A stretch of DNA of 41,917 nucleotides from DATFMH01 sp035267045. GTDB lineage: Bacteria; Bacteroidota; Rhodothermia; Balneolales; DATFMH01. This document shows, piece by piece, positions 16,706-26,958 of this stretch (positions are counted from its first letter, which is position 1; every line of letters starts with the position of its first letter). Location of the stretch: NCBI GenBank assembly GCA_035267045.1, contig DATFMH010000203.1, positions 1 through 41,917 of the forward strand, written 5' to 3'. Under the pieces are notes generated by a model that saw nothing but the letters and a program-made list of their open reading frames with translations, did no database searches and was not told the origin of the DNA. A program made the position numbers and the translations under genes.

Positions 16706-19700
16706 ATGACGCAAACAGATACTTCCATTCTTTATAATCCGGAATACCTTGCTGAGAAAGCTCGCCAGTTATCGCAAGGAAGAGAGCTTGTTACGTCTAC
16801 AGGCCCCTTGCAGGAATTGCGTCCTATACTGGAAAAATCGACTCATACATTAACGGATGTTTATCGTATTCTGGCAGCGTCAGCAAAGCAGGAAGAAGAA
16901 ATATCACCTGCAGGTGAATGGATCATTGACAACTTTTACATCATACAGGAACAATTACAGCTTATTAAGGAAGATTTTCCAACAGCTTATTACCGGAAAC
17001 TTCCAAGGATAAAAAGCGGTCCATTTAGGAAATTTCCCCGTGTGTATGAGATCATGCATGAACTGGCTACCTTAACAGACAATGTGCTGGACAGGCAAAA
17101 TGTGGAACTTTTTGTAAGGGCCTACCAGGAACGGGAACCGTTATTATTAGGTGAATTGTGGGCCATTCCCATTATGCTTCGATTTATTCTTGTTCAGCGT
17201 CTTGAAATGAGGGCAAGGCAAATACTTGAAAACAGGGAAATTCGGAGAGAAGCTAACAAGTGGGTCGATAAAATAGCAAATACCAGACCTGAAGAACCGA
17301 CGAATACGCTTAATATTTTAGCGGATATGGCTATGCAACATAGTCCGTTAAATCCGGCTTTCCTTGTGACTGTAGCGATGAAATTACAAACCTCTGGTAT
17401 TTTAAGAGAACCGGAACGCATTTGGTTCGACTGGCAGTTCCGTGCATGGCAGACAACACTTGAAGTGGAAACGCGTAATGAAGCTCAAAGACAGACGCAG
17501 TTACAGGTCAGTGTTCGAAATGCTGTGATATCTCTGCGTGAAGCTTCTGAAGTTGAATGGTCAACATTTGTTGAAAACAGTTCTGTCGTTGAGCGAATAT
17601 TGCGTCTTGATCCTTCCGGTATATATCCAAATATGGATTTCAAAACACGAGACCGGTATCGAAAGATTGTTGAGCACCTATCCCAAAGATCGAAGTTTAC
17701 CGAATTTGAGATTGCTAAACAGGCCTTGTTGCTTGCTGAGGAATCCGTAAATCGGCAAAAAGAGCCTGAAATTAAAACGAAACACTTAGGTTACTATTTA
17801 ATTGATGCAGGCTTAGTGTCTATGGAAAAGAGTATCGGATATAAGCCCAAATGGCGTGAGCATCTCAGACGCTTTGCCTATAATCATAACAGGATTTATT
17901 TGTTTCCGGTATTTTTCATAACCGCTTGTTTAATGCTGGGAGCCCTTCTCATTACATGGCTGTTGGAGCCATCTGATTTATTATTGATTATTGTTGGTAT
18001 AACATCATTATTTCCCGCCCTTGATTTAGCTATCGCTTTTACGAACAGACTGGTCACTATTCTATTTCCTCCACATATTTTGCCCAAAATGGGTTTTGAA
18101 GCTGGAATACCGAAAGAAAGTAAAACACTGGTTGTGATTCCTACACTCCTTACCTCTTCCGATGATGCCAGAAAGCAAGTTGATGCTCTTGAGGCGAGAG
18201 CCCTGGCTAACCCCGATCCCAATTTGTTTTTTGCTTTACTGAGTGACTTTACAGATGCACCGGATCAACATATGCCGGAAGACAAAGATATTCTTGCTGC
18301 TGCTACAGAAGCCATCGATCTACTTAACCACCAACATAATGAGGGTAGAGAAATTCGATTTTTTCTGTTGCAACGTGACCGGCAATGGAATGAGCAACAG
18401 GGTGTTTGGATGGGTTGGGAGCGCAAAAGAGGTAAACTTGAAGAATTGAATAAGTTATTACGTAATCCTGATGCAGATACCAGTTTTTCAACGATTGTCG
18501 GTGATTTCAGTAAAACTATTGCGAACGATGCCATTAAGTATGTTATAACACTTGATGCTGACACTCAATTACCACCCGGAAGTGCAAACGATCTGGCAAG
18601 AACGGCCGCCCATCCATTGAATGAGCCGGTATTTGATGAAAAAGAAGGGCGTGTTGTCGAAGGTTATGGCGTATTTCAACCCAAAATTGCCATACCCCCT
18701 GAGTCGGCTTCACAAACAATTTTTGCTGGTATTTTTTCAGGAAACGTCGGCCTCGATCCATATACTACTGCTGTTTCCGATGCTTATCAGGATCTGTTTT
18801 GGGAGGGAATTTATACAGGTAAAGGATTATATAATGTCGACGTGTTTCGTAAAGCTCTGGAGCAAAAATTTCCTGAAAACACCGTACTTTCACACGATCT
18901 TCTGGAAGGTAACTATATCAGGGCCGCACTTGTTACAGATATAGAACTCTACGATGATTACCCTACTACATATAAAACGTATTCCAAAAGACAACACAGA
19001 TGGGTTCGGGGAGACTGGCAATTATTATACTGGTTAATGCCAAAAGTTCCCGCAGGCGGGGGTTGGCGCAAAAATCATATCAGTCATTTAGGCCGATGGA
19101 AAGTGTTTGATAATTTGCGACGCTCAATTACTCCCTTTTCGATTTTGATATTTTTATTATTGGGATGGACGATTTATCCCGGGGCCTCTCTGTTTTGGAC
19201 CATTGCAGCTGTCTTTATTTTTGCATTCCCGATATATAATGACTTTATAACTGCCATTTTTCGTAAGTCGCCCAGGGCCACTTGGAAAATATATTTCGAA
19301 AAAATATTAAGTGATTTGAAAGCAAACAGCATGCAGGCAGTTATGTCGTTTGTTATGTTGGCACATCAGGCTATCCTTCAGGTTGGTGCCGTTGTTTTGA
19401 CTATCTGGAGAATGTTTCTAACAAAAAAGAATCTCCTGGAATGGACATCAGCCTATCATACGGAACTTGAAACGGGAAATAATCTATTAAGCTATATTGT
19501 TTACATGCGAAGTTCTGTGATTTGGGGGATTATTGCTCTTGCATTAACGGATTTGACTCATCCCGTAGCCTTAGTATTTGTTTTTCCAATTGCGGGTTCC
19601 TGGATAGCAGCACCTTTCATAGCGTGGTATATCAGTCAGGCCGCAAAGTATGAAAAAGAGGAACTAACGGCAGAAGAAAAGGAAAAGTTACGTGTATATG

Positions 19701-22700
19701 CCCGGAGAACCTGGTTGTTTTTTCATAAATTTGTGGGTCCCGATCATTCGTGGTTACCTCCCGATAATGTACAGGAAGAACCCGCCGGTGAACCCGCTCC
19801 CCGTACATCTCCGACAAATATTGGATTAGCCCTGTTATCTACTCAATCAGCTTACGATTTCGGATATTTGACGCGTGATGAGTTTCTTTTCAGATTAGGA
19901 GAAATGCTTGGTTCTCTTCGACTATTAGAACGATATCGGGGGCATTACTATAACTGGTATAATACTAAAATTGGAGCCATTCTAAATCCCCGATACATCT
20001 CTACAGTTGATTCGGGAAATCTGGTGGCATCTCTTATAACACTTAAGCAAGCGTTACTCGAAGTAGGCCCGAAGTTATGGCCCAATCCATCTTTTTTTGA
20101 AGGGTTGAGAGATAGTGTAAACATGCTTGAAGAGACATTACAATTACTGGGTGAACATATTATCATTTCAGGTTTGATAAAAGAAATACGTGATATGTTG
20201 GAAGAAATTGAATTGTTGATACCCCAAAAAGCTCCGGGAAAAATATCCGATTGGGTTACGGTTTTAATTAATCTCAGACCGGTAAGCAAATCACTGGCTG
20301 ATGTATCCCTCGCGCCGATTCGTTCTAACCTGGGGGATAAGGTTCTTGAGGAAGTTGAGTGTTGTTTCGATCAAATTTATCATCAGGTTGTTAGTCAACT
20401 TGAGGAAATAAATAAAATATTTCCTATTGAGAAGGATCGTGTGCATATACCCGACACAATGGATCATATGCAATCGTTAAATGCTCTTCGTAATCAATTG
20501 TTAACGGAACAAAATGATTCTTCCAGTACAAACGGCATCTGGAAAAAGTCAGTCGAAAATATAAATGAATGGATCACAACCTCGGTTCGCCTGGCAAACT
20601 GGTGTAGTGAGATAATAAATGAAATGGATTTTAGCTTTCTTTATAAGAAGGATAGAAACCTGTTTAGTATCGGTTATAATGTAGACCGGGCTGAATTAGA
20701 CGACAGTGTGTATGATTTACTGGCCAGTGAAGCACGTGTGGCTTCATTCATATCAATTGCTAAAGGGGAAGTCCCACCTAAACATTGGTTCCGTATGAGC
20801 CGGCGCCTCACGGTAGTCAGAAGAAATGAGATCTTGTTATCATGGGGTGGAACAATGTTTGAGTATTTAATGCCATTGATATTTATGAGACTATATCGGG
20901 GGACCCTTTTGAGTGAAACTTACCAAAATGTTGTTAATTGGCAGAAGACATATGGGGTACGCAATGATCAACCCTGGGGTTACTCAGAAAGTGCTTTTTA
21001 TTTGTTAAATCTTGATTTTAACTATCAATATAGGGCGTTTGGTGTGCCCGGATTGGGATTGCGCCGTGGACTTGCCGAGGAATATGTAGTCGCGCCCTAT
21101 GCATCTATGCTCTCATTGATGGTCGACTTACAATCATCCATCCAAAACCTGGATTATATCAAAAAAGAGGGCGGATACGGGCCTTTGGGCTTTTATGAAG
21201 CCATAGATTATACAAAAAATCGTATACCTCCTGATCAGAATAGCGGTATTGTTAAGACATATATGGCCCATCATCAGGGTATGAGTCTATTGTCTTTAAC
21301 CAATGTATTGCTTTCGAATATTATGCAGGAACGGTTTCATTCCGATACGTTAGTGCAGTCTTGTGAGTTATTGCTTCAGGAACGTATTCCTAAAGGTATC
21401 CCGGTTACAAAGTTTCACCCGATAGAAATAGACCTGGAACCAAGTGAACAGCACGCTGTTCATTATGCTGTTGAACATATCGATGAAATGCGATTGAATG
21501 ATCCGGTTCCGAGGGTTCATATGCTCTCTAATGGACATTTCAATACTGTTATTACCAATGCAGGTACCGGTTTCACTTCATATGATAATTACAGGCTCAC
21601 CAGGTGGCATGCTGACCGTACAACCGATGCTGACGGGACATTCCTCTATGTCAGAGATCTGGATACGGATGAATATTGGTCAATTGGACGACAACCGGCA
21701 TGGCGTAAACCTGATCGGTACGATGTTTGGTTTCATTCAGGGAAAGTTCAGTTAGCCCGGGTCGATAACTGGTTAGAGACATTCATGGAGATCTGTGTCT
21801 CTCCGGAAGATGACATTGAGTTACGCCGCTATACATTAACGAATTACAAAGATACACCACGTCGACTTGATATCACCTCATTTTCGGAGATTGTGCTTAA
21901 CGATGATAATGCGGATAAGTCGCATCCGGCATTTTCAAAATTATTCGTTCAAACAGAATACTTACCTGAACAACATGCTATCCTTGCCCGAAGAAGGCCA
22001 CGTGCGGAGGATGAAGAAACCATGTGGATGGTTCATGTGATGGCTGCCATAGATTTTGAAAACCTGCCCGAGCCTATTGAATATGAAACCGATCGGGATC
22101 GGTTTATCGGTCGTGGCCATTCTCTCAATAAGCCCCGTGCTCTCGAAATGAATAGTCATTTATCTGGAACTACCGGAAATGTTTTGGATCCGATCATGAG
22201 TATGCGCAGAGTCATTGAACTCGATCCCGGTGAAAAAATTCAAATAACCCTGGGCATCGGTGTTGCCAAAACTCGTGAGGCGGCTGTGTCATTAGCAGAT
22301 CGCTTTGATAATCCATATTCGGTTGATCGTGTATTTGAGCTGTCTAAAGTATATGGGCTCATTGAGTTGGAAAATCTCAATATAACAATTGAGCGGTCAT
22401 TATATTTCCAAAAAATGGCCGGTGCTCTCCTTTACGGTGATCCGTCTTTACGGGGATCAGAAAATGATTTAGTCAGAAACAAATTGCAGCAATCCAGCTT
22501 GTGGGCCTATGGAATATCCGGTGACCTGCCCATGATAATTTTACATATTAAAAAATTTGAGGAATTAAAAGTCGTCAGAACATTATTAAAAGCACATCAA
22601 TTTTGGAGAATGAAAGGTTTGAAAGTGGATTTTTTGATTCTTAACGATCATCCACCCTCATATGCCGATGAATTACAGAATGGAATATTACAGGCTATAC

Positions 22701-25438
22701 AAGCATCACCCGATCGTCAATATCTAAATCAAAAAGGCGGTGTCTTTGTTCGACGCAGTGAAGGTATGCCCGAGCAGGATTTATCGTTAATGCATACGGT
22801 CGCGTCTATCGTAATGTATGGAAAACTGCCTAATCTAAGTCTGCATGAAGTAGACGAAGAAAAAGAAGAGAAAAAGGGAAAACAGAAAATAATACGTAAA
22901 GCTCATGGTCCTGGCCATGTTTTTTCTGACAAAGAGCGCAAATTGGTAAATCAGGACCCACCTCATAAATCGAATAAAATAATTGACGAGCTTACCTTTT
23001 TTAACGGGTTTGGTGGTTTCGACATGGAAAAGAATGAATATGTCATTCTTGTAAATCCTGCAGACCGGGAGAGCGGATTTCCACCCATGCCCTGGATTAA
23101 TGTAATAGCTAACGAACATTTTGGTTTTATTGTCACGGAAAAAGGATCGGGTTATACCTGGAGCCGCAACAGCAGGGAGAATCGATTGACATCCTGGTCA
23201 AATGACCCCGTTCTTGATCCCACGGGTGAGGCTATATTTGTGAGGGATGATGATGCCGGCATTTTTTGGTCTCCAACACCGGAACCTGTACTATTAAAGG
23301 AAGAATATGAGGTCAGGCATGGATTAGGTTATACATCTTTTAAAGTATCTGCTCATCAACTTGAACAACAGGTATTGCAGTATGTTCCGCGGGAAGATTC
23401 TATAAAAATAATTAAGGTAAGTCTGACAAATCTTAATGATCAGGCTCGTACCTATTCGTTATTTCGATATAACGAATGGGTTCAGGGTGTCTTGCGAAAT
23501 GAAATGTCCAGGTATGTTATATGCAAATATGATGAGGATACAACATCTGTTCTGGCAACGAATTACTACAACCATGAATTTGCGGGACGTGTGGCTTTTG
23601 CATCAGTCATATCGGGTAAATCGGATCATCAACAGTCCTTTACCTGTGACAGGACAGAATTTATAGGTCGTAATTCAAACCTGGATGATCCAATGGCATT
23701 GAAACAGTATAAGCCACTCAGTGGTAATACCAAAGCTTCAATAGATCCCTGTTCAGCTTTTAAGTTGACATTTAAACTCGAAAAGGATGAATCTGCTGAT
23801 TTCTATTTCCTTTTGGGTGAAGCGGATGATGAAGAGGAAGCAAAGAAGCTGGTCAGTAAATATCAGGATATCGATCGAATTAAAAGTACTTTTGATGATG
23901 TAACATCTTTTTGGAAAAAGACTTTAGGTAAAATACAGATAAGTACTCCGGAACCAGCTATTGATATAATGACTAATAGTTGGTTACAGTATCAAAATCT
24001 GGCATGCCGTATTTGGGCGCGGTCTGCTTTCTACCAATCGGGAGGTGCCTTTGGATACAGGGATCAACTTCAGGATGTAATGTCGCTCATATATATGCTA
24101 CCAGAGCTGACGAGAAACCAGATTTTATTACATGCCGCTCATCAATTTCCGGAAGGGGATGTTCTGCATTGGTGGCACCCTCCGACAAACAGAGGTATCC
24201 GTACCCGTTTCTCCGATGATTTATTATGGCTGCCGTATGTAACAGCATTTTATTTGAAGAGAACAGGTGATCGTAATGTTCTGGATGAAGAAATTCCGTT
24301 TGTACAAGCCCGTAGTCTGGAGGAAGGGGAAGAGGAAGCCTATTTGCATCCGGGCGTAAGCCAGGAGCAGGTCACACTGTTTGAACATTGTTGCAGAGCT
24401 ATTGACCGGTCATTGACGAAAGGAGTTCATAAATTGCCTTTAATGGGAACAGGCGATTGGAACGACGGAATGAATAAGGTTGGACATAATGGCAAAGGGG
24501 AAAGTGTTTGGCTGGGATTTTTCCTTTATGATATTCTGGATGATTTTATCCCCGAATGTTCAGATAGAGGTGACACTAAACGAGCAGAAAGATATAGAAA
24601 ATATCAAAAGGAATTGAAGGATGCCTTAAACAAAGAAGGTTGGGATGGCGACTGGTACAAACGCGCCTATTACGATGATGGAACTCCGCTCGGTTCAAAA
24701 GAAAATGACGAATGTAAGATAGATTCAATAGCACAATCATGGTCGGTATTGTCTGGTGCCGGTGAAAAGGAGAAAACGATTAAAGCTATGAATTCAGTGG
24801 AAGAACACCTGGTATCCGGGCAAGACGGATTGATTAAATTACTGACTCCCCCATTTAATAAAACCGTAAAAAATCCCGGATATATTAAAGGGTATATACC
24901 CGGTGTACGTGAAAATGGCGGGCAGTATACACATGCGGCATTATGGGTGGTATACGCCATGGCAATGCTCGGCAAAGGTGACAGGGCGGGCTCGTTAATG
25001 TCTATGTTGAGTCCTGTTAGCCATACCAAAATAAAAGAACAGGTTATGTCCTTTAAAGTTGAACCATACTCAGTGCCGGCTGATATCTATAGTGTCGCAC
25101 CTCATATTGGTCGGGGAGGGTGGACCTGGTATACCGGTTCAGCCGGTTGGATGTACAGGATAATAGTGGAATCGCTGTTAGGATTCCAAATATTAGAAGG
25201 TGAAAAAATTATAATGGATCCATGTATACCAAAGGAATGGGATAAGTTCATGATTCAATATAATGAGTATGGAAATGACACAATTTATACAATTGACGTT
25301 CGGAATCCGGAGCACGTTGAAAAGGGAGTAAAGAGTGCAATGATTGATGGCCATAAAGCCGGATTAGATGATGGGAAAGGTATAATTCCGTTAAAACAAG
25401 ATGGAAAAGAACATAAGATTGTAATAACGATGGGTTAG
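16706..25438 (+). CDS. ndvB: Cyclic beta-1,2-glucan synthase (GT84-GH94 fusion, NdvB/ChvB type)
   Basis: 2910 residues, similar to rhizobial NdvB (about 2830). It should build beta-1,2-glucan from UDP-glucose, set chain length and cyclise it in the periplasm, where such glucans buffer osmotic stress. Order: N-terminal region 1-390 of unclear role; membrane helices about 391-455; GT84 transferase with DAD (617-619) and QHRW (763-766); more membrane helices about 807-850, 875-905 and 929-978; a glycoamylase-like domain about 1320-1540 (EARVASFISIAKGE...HHQGMSLL). Then come two GH94 beta-sandwich modules near 1600 and 2127, separated by a charged linker about 2047-2075 (EKEEKKGK), and the GH94 catalytic barrel from about 2430 with GDWNDG (2583-2588). 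All hallmark motifs are present. It has no clear ribosome site. It is the largest gene in the window. Confidence 0.93.
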   Translation: MTQTDTSILYNPEYLAEKARQLSQGRELVTSTGPLQELRPILEKSTHTLTDVYRILAASAKQEEEISPAGEWIIDNFYIIQEQLQLIKEDFPTAYYRKLPRIKSGPFRKFPRVYEIMHELATLTDNVLDRQNVELFVRAYQEREPLLLGELWAIPIMLRFILVQRLEMRARQILENREIRREANKWVDKIANTRPEEPTNTLNILADMAMQHSPLNPAFLVTVAMKLQTSGILREPERIWFDWQFRAWQTTLEVETRNEAQRQTQLQVSVRNAVISLREASEVEWSTFVENSSVVERILRLDPSGIYPNMDFKTRDRYRKIVEHLSQRSKFTEFEIAKQALLLAEESVNRQKEPEIKTKHLGYYLIDAGLVSMEKSIGYKPKWREHLRRFAYNHNRIYLFPVFFITACLMLGALLITWLLEPSDLLLIIVGITSLFPALDLAIAFTNRLVTILFPPHILPKMGFEAGIPKESKTLVVIPTLLTSSDDARKQVDALEARALANPDPNLFFALLSDFTDAPDQHMPEDKDILAAATEAIDLLNHQHNEGREIRFFLLQRDRQWNEQQGVWMGWERKRGKLEELNKLLRNPDADTSFSTIVGDFSKTIANDAIKYVITLDADTQLPPGSANDLARTAAHPLNEPVFDEKEGRVVEGYGVFQPKIAIPPESASQTIFAGIFSGNVGLDPYTTAVSDAYQDLFWEGIYTGKGLYNVDVFRKALEQKFPENTVLSHDLLEGNYIRAALVTDIELYDDYPTTYKTYSKRQHRWVRGDWQLLYWLMPKVPAGGGWRKNHISHLGRWKVFDNLRRSITPFSILIFLLLGWTIYPGASLFWTIAAVFIFAFPIYNDFITAIFRKSPRATWKIYFEKILSDLKANSMQAVMSFVMLAHQAILQVGAVVLTIWRMFLTKKNLLEWTSAYHTELETGNNLLSYIVYMRSSVIWGIIALALTDLTHPVALVFVFPIAGSWIAAPFIAWYISQAAKYEKEELTAEEKEKLRVYARRTWLFFHKFVGPDHSWLPPDNVQEEPAGEPAPRTSPTNIGLALLSTQSAYDFGYLTRDEFLFRLGEMLGSLRLLERYRGHYYNWYNTKIGAILNPRYISTVDSGNLVASLITLKQALLEVGPKLWPNPSFFEGLRDSVNMLEETLQLLGEHIIISGLIKEIRDMLEEIELLIPQKAPGKISDWVTVLINLRPVSKSLADVSLAPIRSNLGDKVLEEVECCFDQIYHQVVSQLEEINKIFPIEKDRVHIPDTMDHMQSLNALRNQLLTEQNDSSSTNGIWKKSVENINEWITTSVRLANWCSEIINEMDFSFLYKKDRNLFSIGYNVDRAELDDSVYDLLASEARVASFISIAKGEVPPKHWFRMSRRLTVVRRNEILLSWGGTMFEYLMPLIFMRLYRGTLLSETYQNVVNWQKTYGVRNDQPWGYSESAFYLLNLDFNYQYRAFGVPGLGLRRGLAEEYVVAPYASMLSLMVDLQSSIQNLDYIKKEGGYGPLGFYEAIDYTKNRIPPDQNSGIVKTYMAHHQGMSLLSLTNVLLSNIMQERFHSDTLVQSCELLLQERIPKGIPVTKFHPIEIDLEPSEQHAVHYAVEHIDEMRLNDPVPRVHMLSNGHFNTVITNAGTGFTSYDNYRLTRWHADRTTDADGTFLYVRDLDTDEYWSIGRQPAWRKPDRYDVWFHSGKVQLARVDNWLETFMEICVSPEDDIELRRYTLTNYKDTPRRLDITSFSEIVLNDDNADKSHPAFSKLFVQTEYLPEQHAILARRRPRAEDEETMWMVHVMAAIDFENLPEPIEYETDRDRFIGRGHSLNKPRALEMNSHLSGTTGNVLDPIMSMRRVIELDPGEKIQITLGIGVAKTREAAVSLADRFDNPYSVDRVFELSKVYGLIELENLNITIERSLYFQKMAGALLYGDPSLRGSENDLVRNKLQQSSLWAYGISGDLPMIILHIKKFEELKVVRTLLKAHQFWRMKGLKVDFLILNDHPPSYADELQNGILQAIQASPDRQYLNQKGGVFVRRSEGMPEQDLSLMHTVASIVMYGKLPNLSLHEVDEEKEEKKGKQKIIRKAHGPGHVFSDKERKLVNQDPPHKSNKIIDELTFFNGFGGFDMEKNEYVILVNPADRESGFPPMPWINVIANEHFGFIVTEKGSGYTWSRNSRENRLTSWSNDPVLDPTGEAIFVRDDDAGIFWSPTPEPVLLKEEYEVRHGLGYTSFKVSAHQLEQQVLQYVPREDSIKIIKVSLTNLNDQARTYSLFRYNEWVQGVLRNEMSRYVICKYDEDTTSVLATNYYNHEFAGRVAFASVISGKSDHQQSFTCDRTEFIGRNSNLDDPMALKQYKPLSGNTKASIDPCSAFKLTFKLEKDESADFYFLLGEADDEEEAKKLVSKYQDIDRIKSTFDDVTSFWKKTLGKIQISTPEPAIDIMTNSWLQYQNLACRIWARSAFYQSGGAFGYRDQLQDVMSLIYMLPELTRNQILLHAAHQFPEGDVLHWWHPPTNRGIRTRFSDDLLWLPYVTAFYLKRTGDRNVLDEEIPFVQARSLEEGEEEAYLHPGVSQEQVTLFEHCCRAIDRSLTKGVHKLPLMGTGDWNDGMNKVGHNGKGESVWLGFFLYDILDDFIPECSDRGDTKRAERYRKYQKELKDALNKEGWDGDWYKRAYYDDGTPLGSKENDECKIDSIAQSWSVLSGAGEKEKTIKAMNSVEEHLVSGQDGLIKLLTPPFNKTVKNPGYIKGYIPGVRENGGQYTHAALWVVYAMAMLGKGDRAGSLMSMLSPVSHTKIKEQVMSFKVEPYSVPADIYSVAPHIGRGGWTWYTGSAGWMYRIIVESLLGFQILEGEKIIMDPCIPKEWDKFMIQYNEYGNDTIYTIDVRNPEHVEKGVKSAMIDGHKAGLDDGKGIIPLKQDGKEHKIVITMG

Positions 25439-25476
25439 AGAATATTAATGTAAATGCAATAAAATAAATATTATAC

Positions 25477-25542
25477 TGTAAGGGATCATACTACTTGTTA
25501 TAACTATTTGCCATTAATGTAAGGGCACCCGATCTCCCTACA
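25477..25542 (+). promoter_or_regulatory. Repeated TGTAAGGG motif upstream of the CheB-like gene
   Basis: TGTAAGGG occurs at 25477-25484 and 25518-25525. The second copy is followed by CCCTACA (25536-25542), making an imperfect inverted repeat. It is 86 nt or more before the start at 25628. A transcription factor site is possible; the regulator is unknown. Confidence 0.3.
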
Positions 25543-25627
25543 ACAGACTCACGGTATAGGTTTTATTATTGTATAAGTAGTCTCTTATTTACATGTCAGC
25601 CCCAATTACAACCAGAGGAGTTTAGTA

Positions 25628-26803
25628 ATGCCACATCTCAATAATTCAAACAATATAATTCGTTTAATGGTCATCGATGAAGAAGTGCTGGTGCGACAAC
25701 TTATAAGTCGTGTCTTACGTGATGATAAAAAAATTGAGATAGTCGGTACTTATTCAAGTATCAGTAATATATCTGATACTATATCAAAAGCTGAACCGGA
25801 TATAGTTTTACTTGATATTAGCGGTAAAAAAGTAAACGGTATGGACACATTGGCGGAGATCAATCGCTTATTTCCATTGTTACCAATTGTTGTTTTAAGT
25901 GAGAGAACAGAACACGGAGCTCATAAGGCATTAGAAGCTGTTGAAGATGGGGCTTGGGATTTTATTACGAAACCCGAAAAGCAGGGTATCATTCTATTTG
26001 CGGACCGGCATTTTAGAAAAAGGATAGGTCCGGTCATAAAATCAGCTGTTAAAGCTCACCGGTTATTATGGAAAGATTTACAAGAAAAAAAAGTTCGGGG
26101 GCAAGTTAAAGAAGTTGCATCATTTCAGGAAATACCGGTTAAACATAAAATCGATATTGTTGTTATGGGAGGGTGCAGTGGTGGACCTAAGGCCCTACTG
26201 AACATTATTCCGCGTCTTCCGGCAGATTTTCCCGTTCCTGTAATAGTTTCGCAGCATATGCCTAAAATCTATACAAAAGTATTTGCCGAAAAACTCAATA
26301 AGTTATCTCATATACAAGTAGATGAAGCATATGCCGGTGCCAGGTTATATCCCGGACATGTATGGATAGCACCGGGTGGATATCATATCATGATTAAAAG
26401 TAATGGACTGGAAAATGTTATATCTCTACATAAAGGTCCAAGAGAAAATACCTGCCGCCCATCCATAGATATACTCTTCCGCTCGGCAGCGGATGTTTAT
26501 GGTTCGAATGTATTGGGTGTGTTATTATCAGGCCGTGGGAGAGACGGTGTTTTAGGAAGCAGATACATCCATTCAAATGGTGGGCAAATATTGGTACAGG
26601 ACCGGTCCAGTTCCCTGACATGGGAATTACCTGAGGTAATTGTTGAAATGAATCTTGCACATGGTATTTTACCACTTGATCAAATGGCAGCAGGAATAAT
26701 CGATGTTATTACGGAAAGCCAGGAAGTATCAGTAGGATATTCAGGTAATAATAAATCCACATTAAATTCAGGTGGATCAGAGCATCTGTCTACATCATAT
26801 TGA
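25628..26803 (+). CDS. CheB-like protein-glutamate methylesterase with atypical receiver domain
   Basis: 391 residues. The receiver domain (about 10-130) has a candidate phosphoacceptor D63 and K115, but one of the usual acidic pair is replaced (D17-E18) and the Met-Pro after D63 is replaced by SGKK. The CheB methylesterase domain (about 174-365) keeps the full triad S184 (GGCSGGPKAL), H210 (VSQHMP) and D306 (SGRGRDG), each exactly 20 positions beyond E. coli S164/H190/D286. CheB removes methyl groups from chemoreceptors, but no receptor, cheR, cheA or flagellar gene is near. It sits between the glucan synthase and a universal stress protein, so another substrate is plausible. AGAGGAG lies 8-9 nt before the ATG. 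Confidence 0.9.
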   Translation: MPHLNNSNNIIRLMVIDEEVLVRQLISRVLRDDKKIEIVGTYSSISNISDTISKAEPDIVLLDISGKKVNGMDTLAEINRLFPLLPIVVLSERTEHGAHKALEAVEDGAWDFITKPEKQGIILFADRHFRKRIGPVIKSAVKAHRLLWKDLQEKKVRGQVKEVASFQEIPVKHKIDIVVMGGCSGGPKALLNIIPRLPADFPVPVIVSQHMPKIYTKVFAEKLNKLSHIQVDEAYAGARLYPGHVWIAPGGYHIMIKSNGLENVISLHKGPRENTCRPSIDILFRSAADVYGSNVLGVLLSGRGRDGVLGSRYIHSNGGQILVQDRSSSLTWELPEVIVEMNLAHGILPLDQMAAGIIDVITESQEVSVGYSGNNKSTLNSGGSEHLSTSY

Positions 26804-26958
26804 GTCACCTGCACATAGAGATCAGTTGATCAAAATGTTCTAATAAATTGCTATAACATAAGTTAGAATAAAGTAATATCGCTGTATAAAAGTAAAGTGT
26901 GTAGTAATGTGAAATATAATATCAACATATACTATTCACTGACTAATATATTTGTGTA

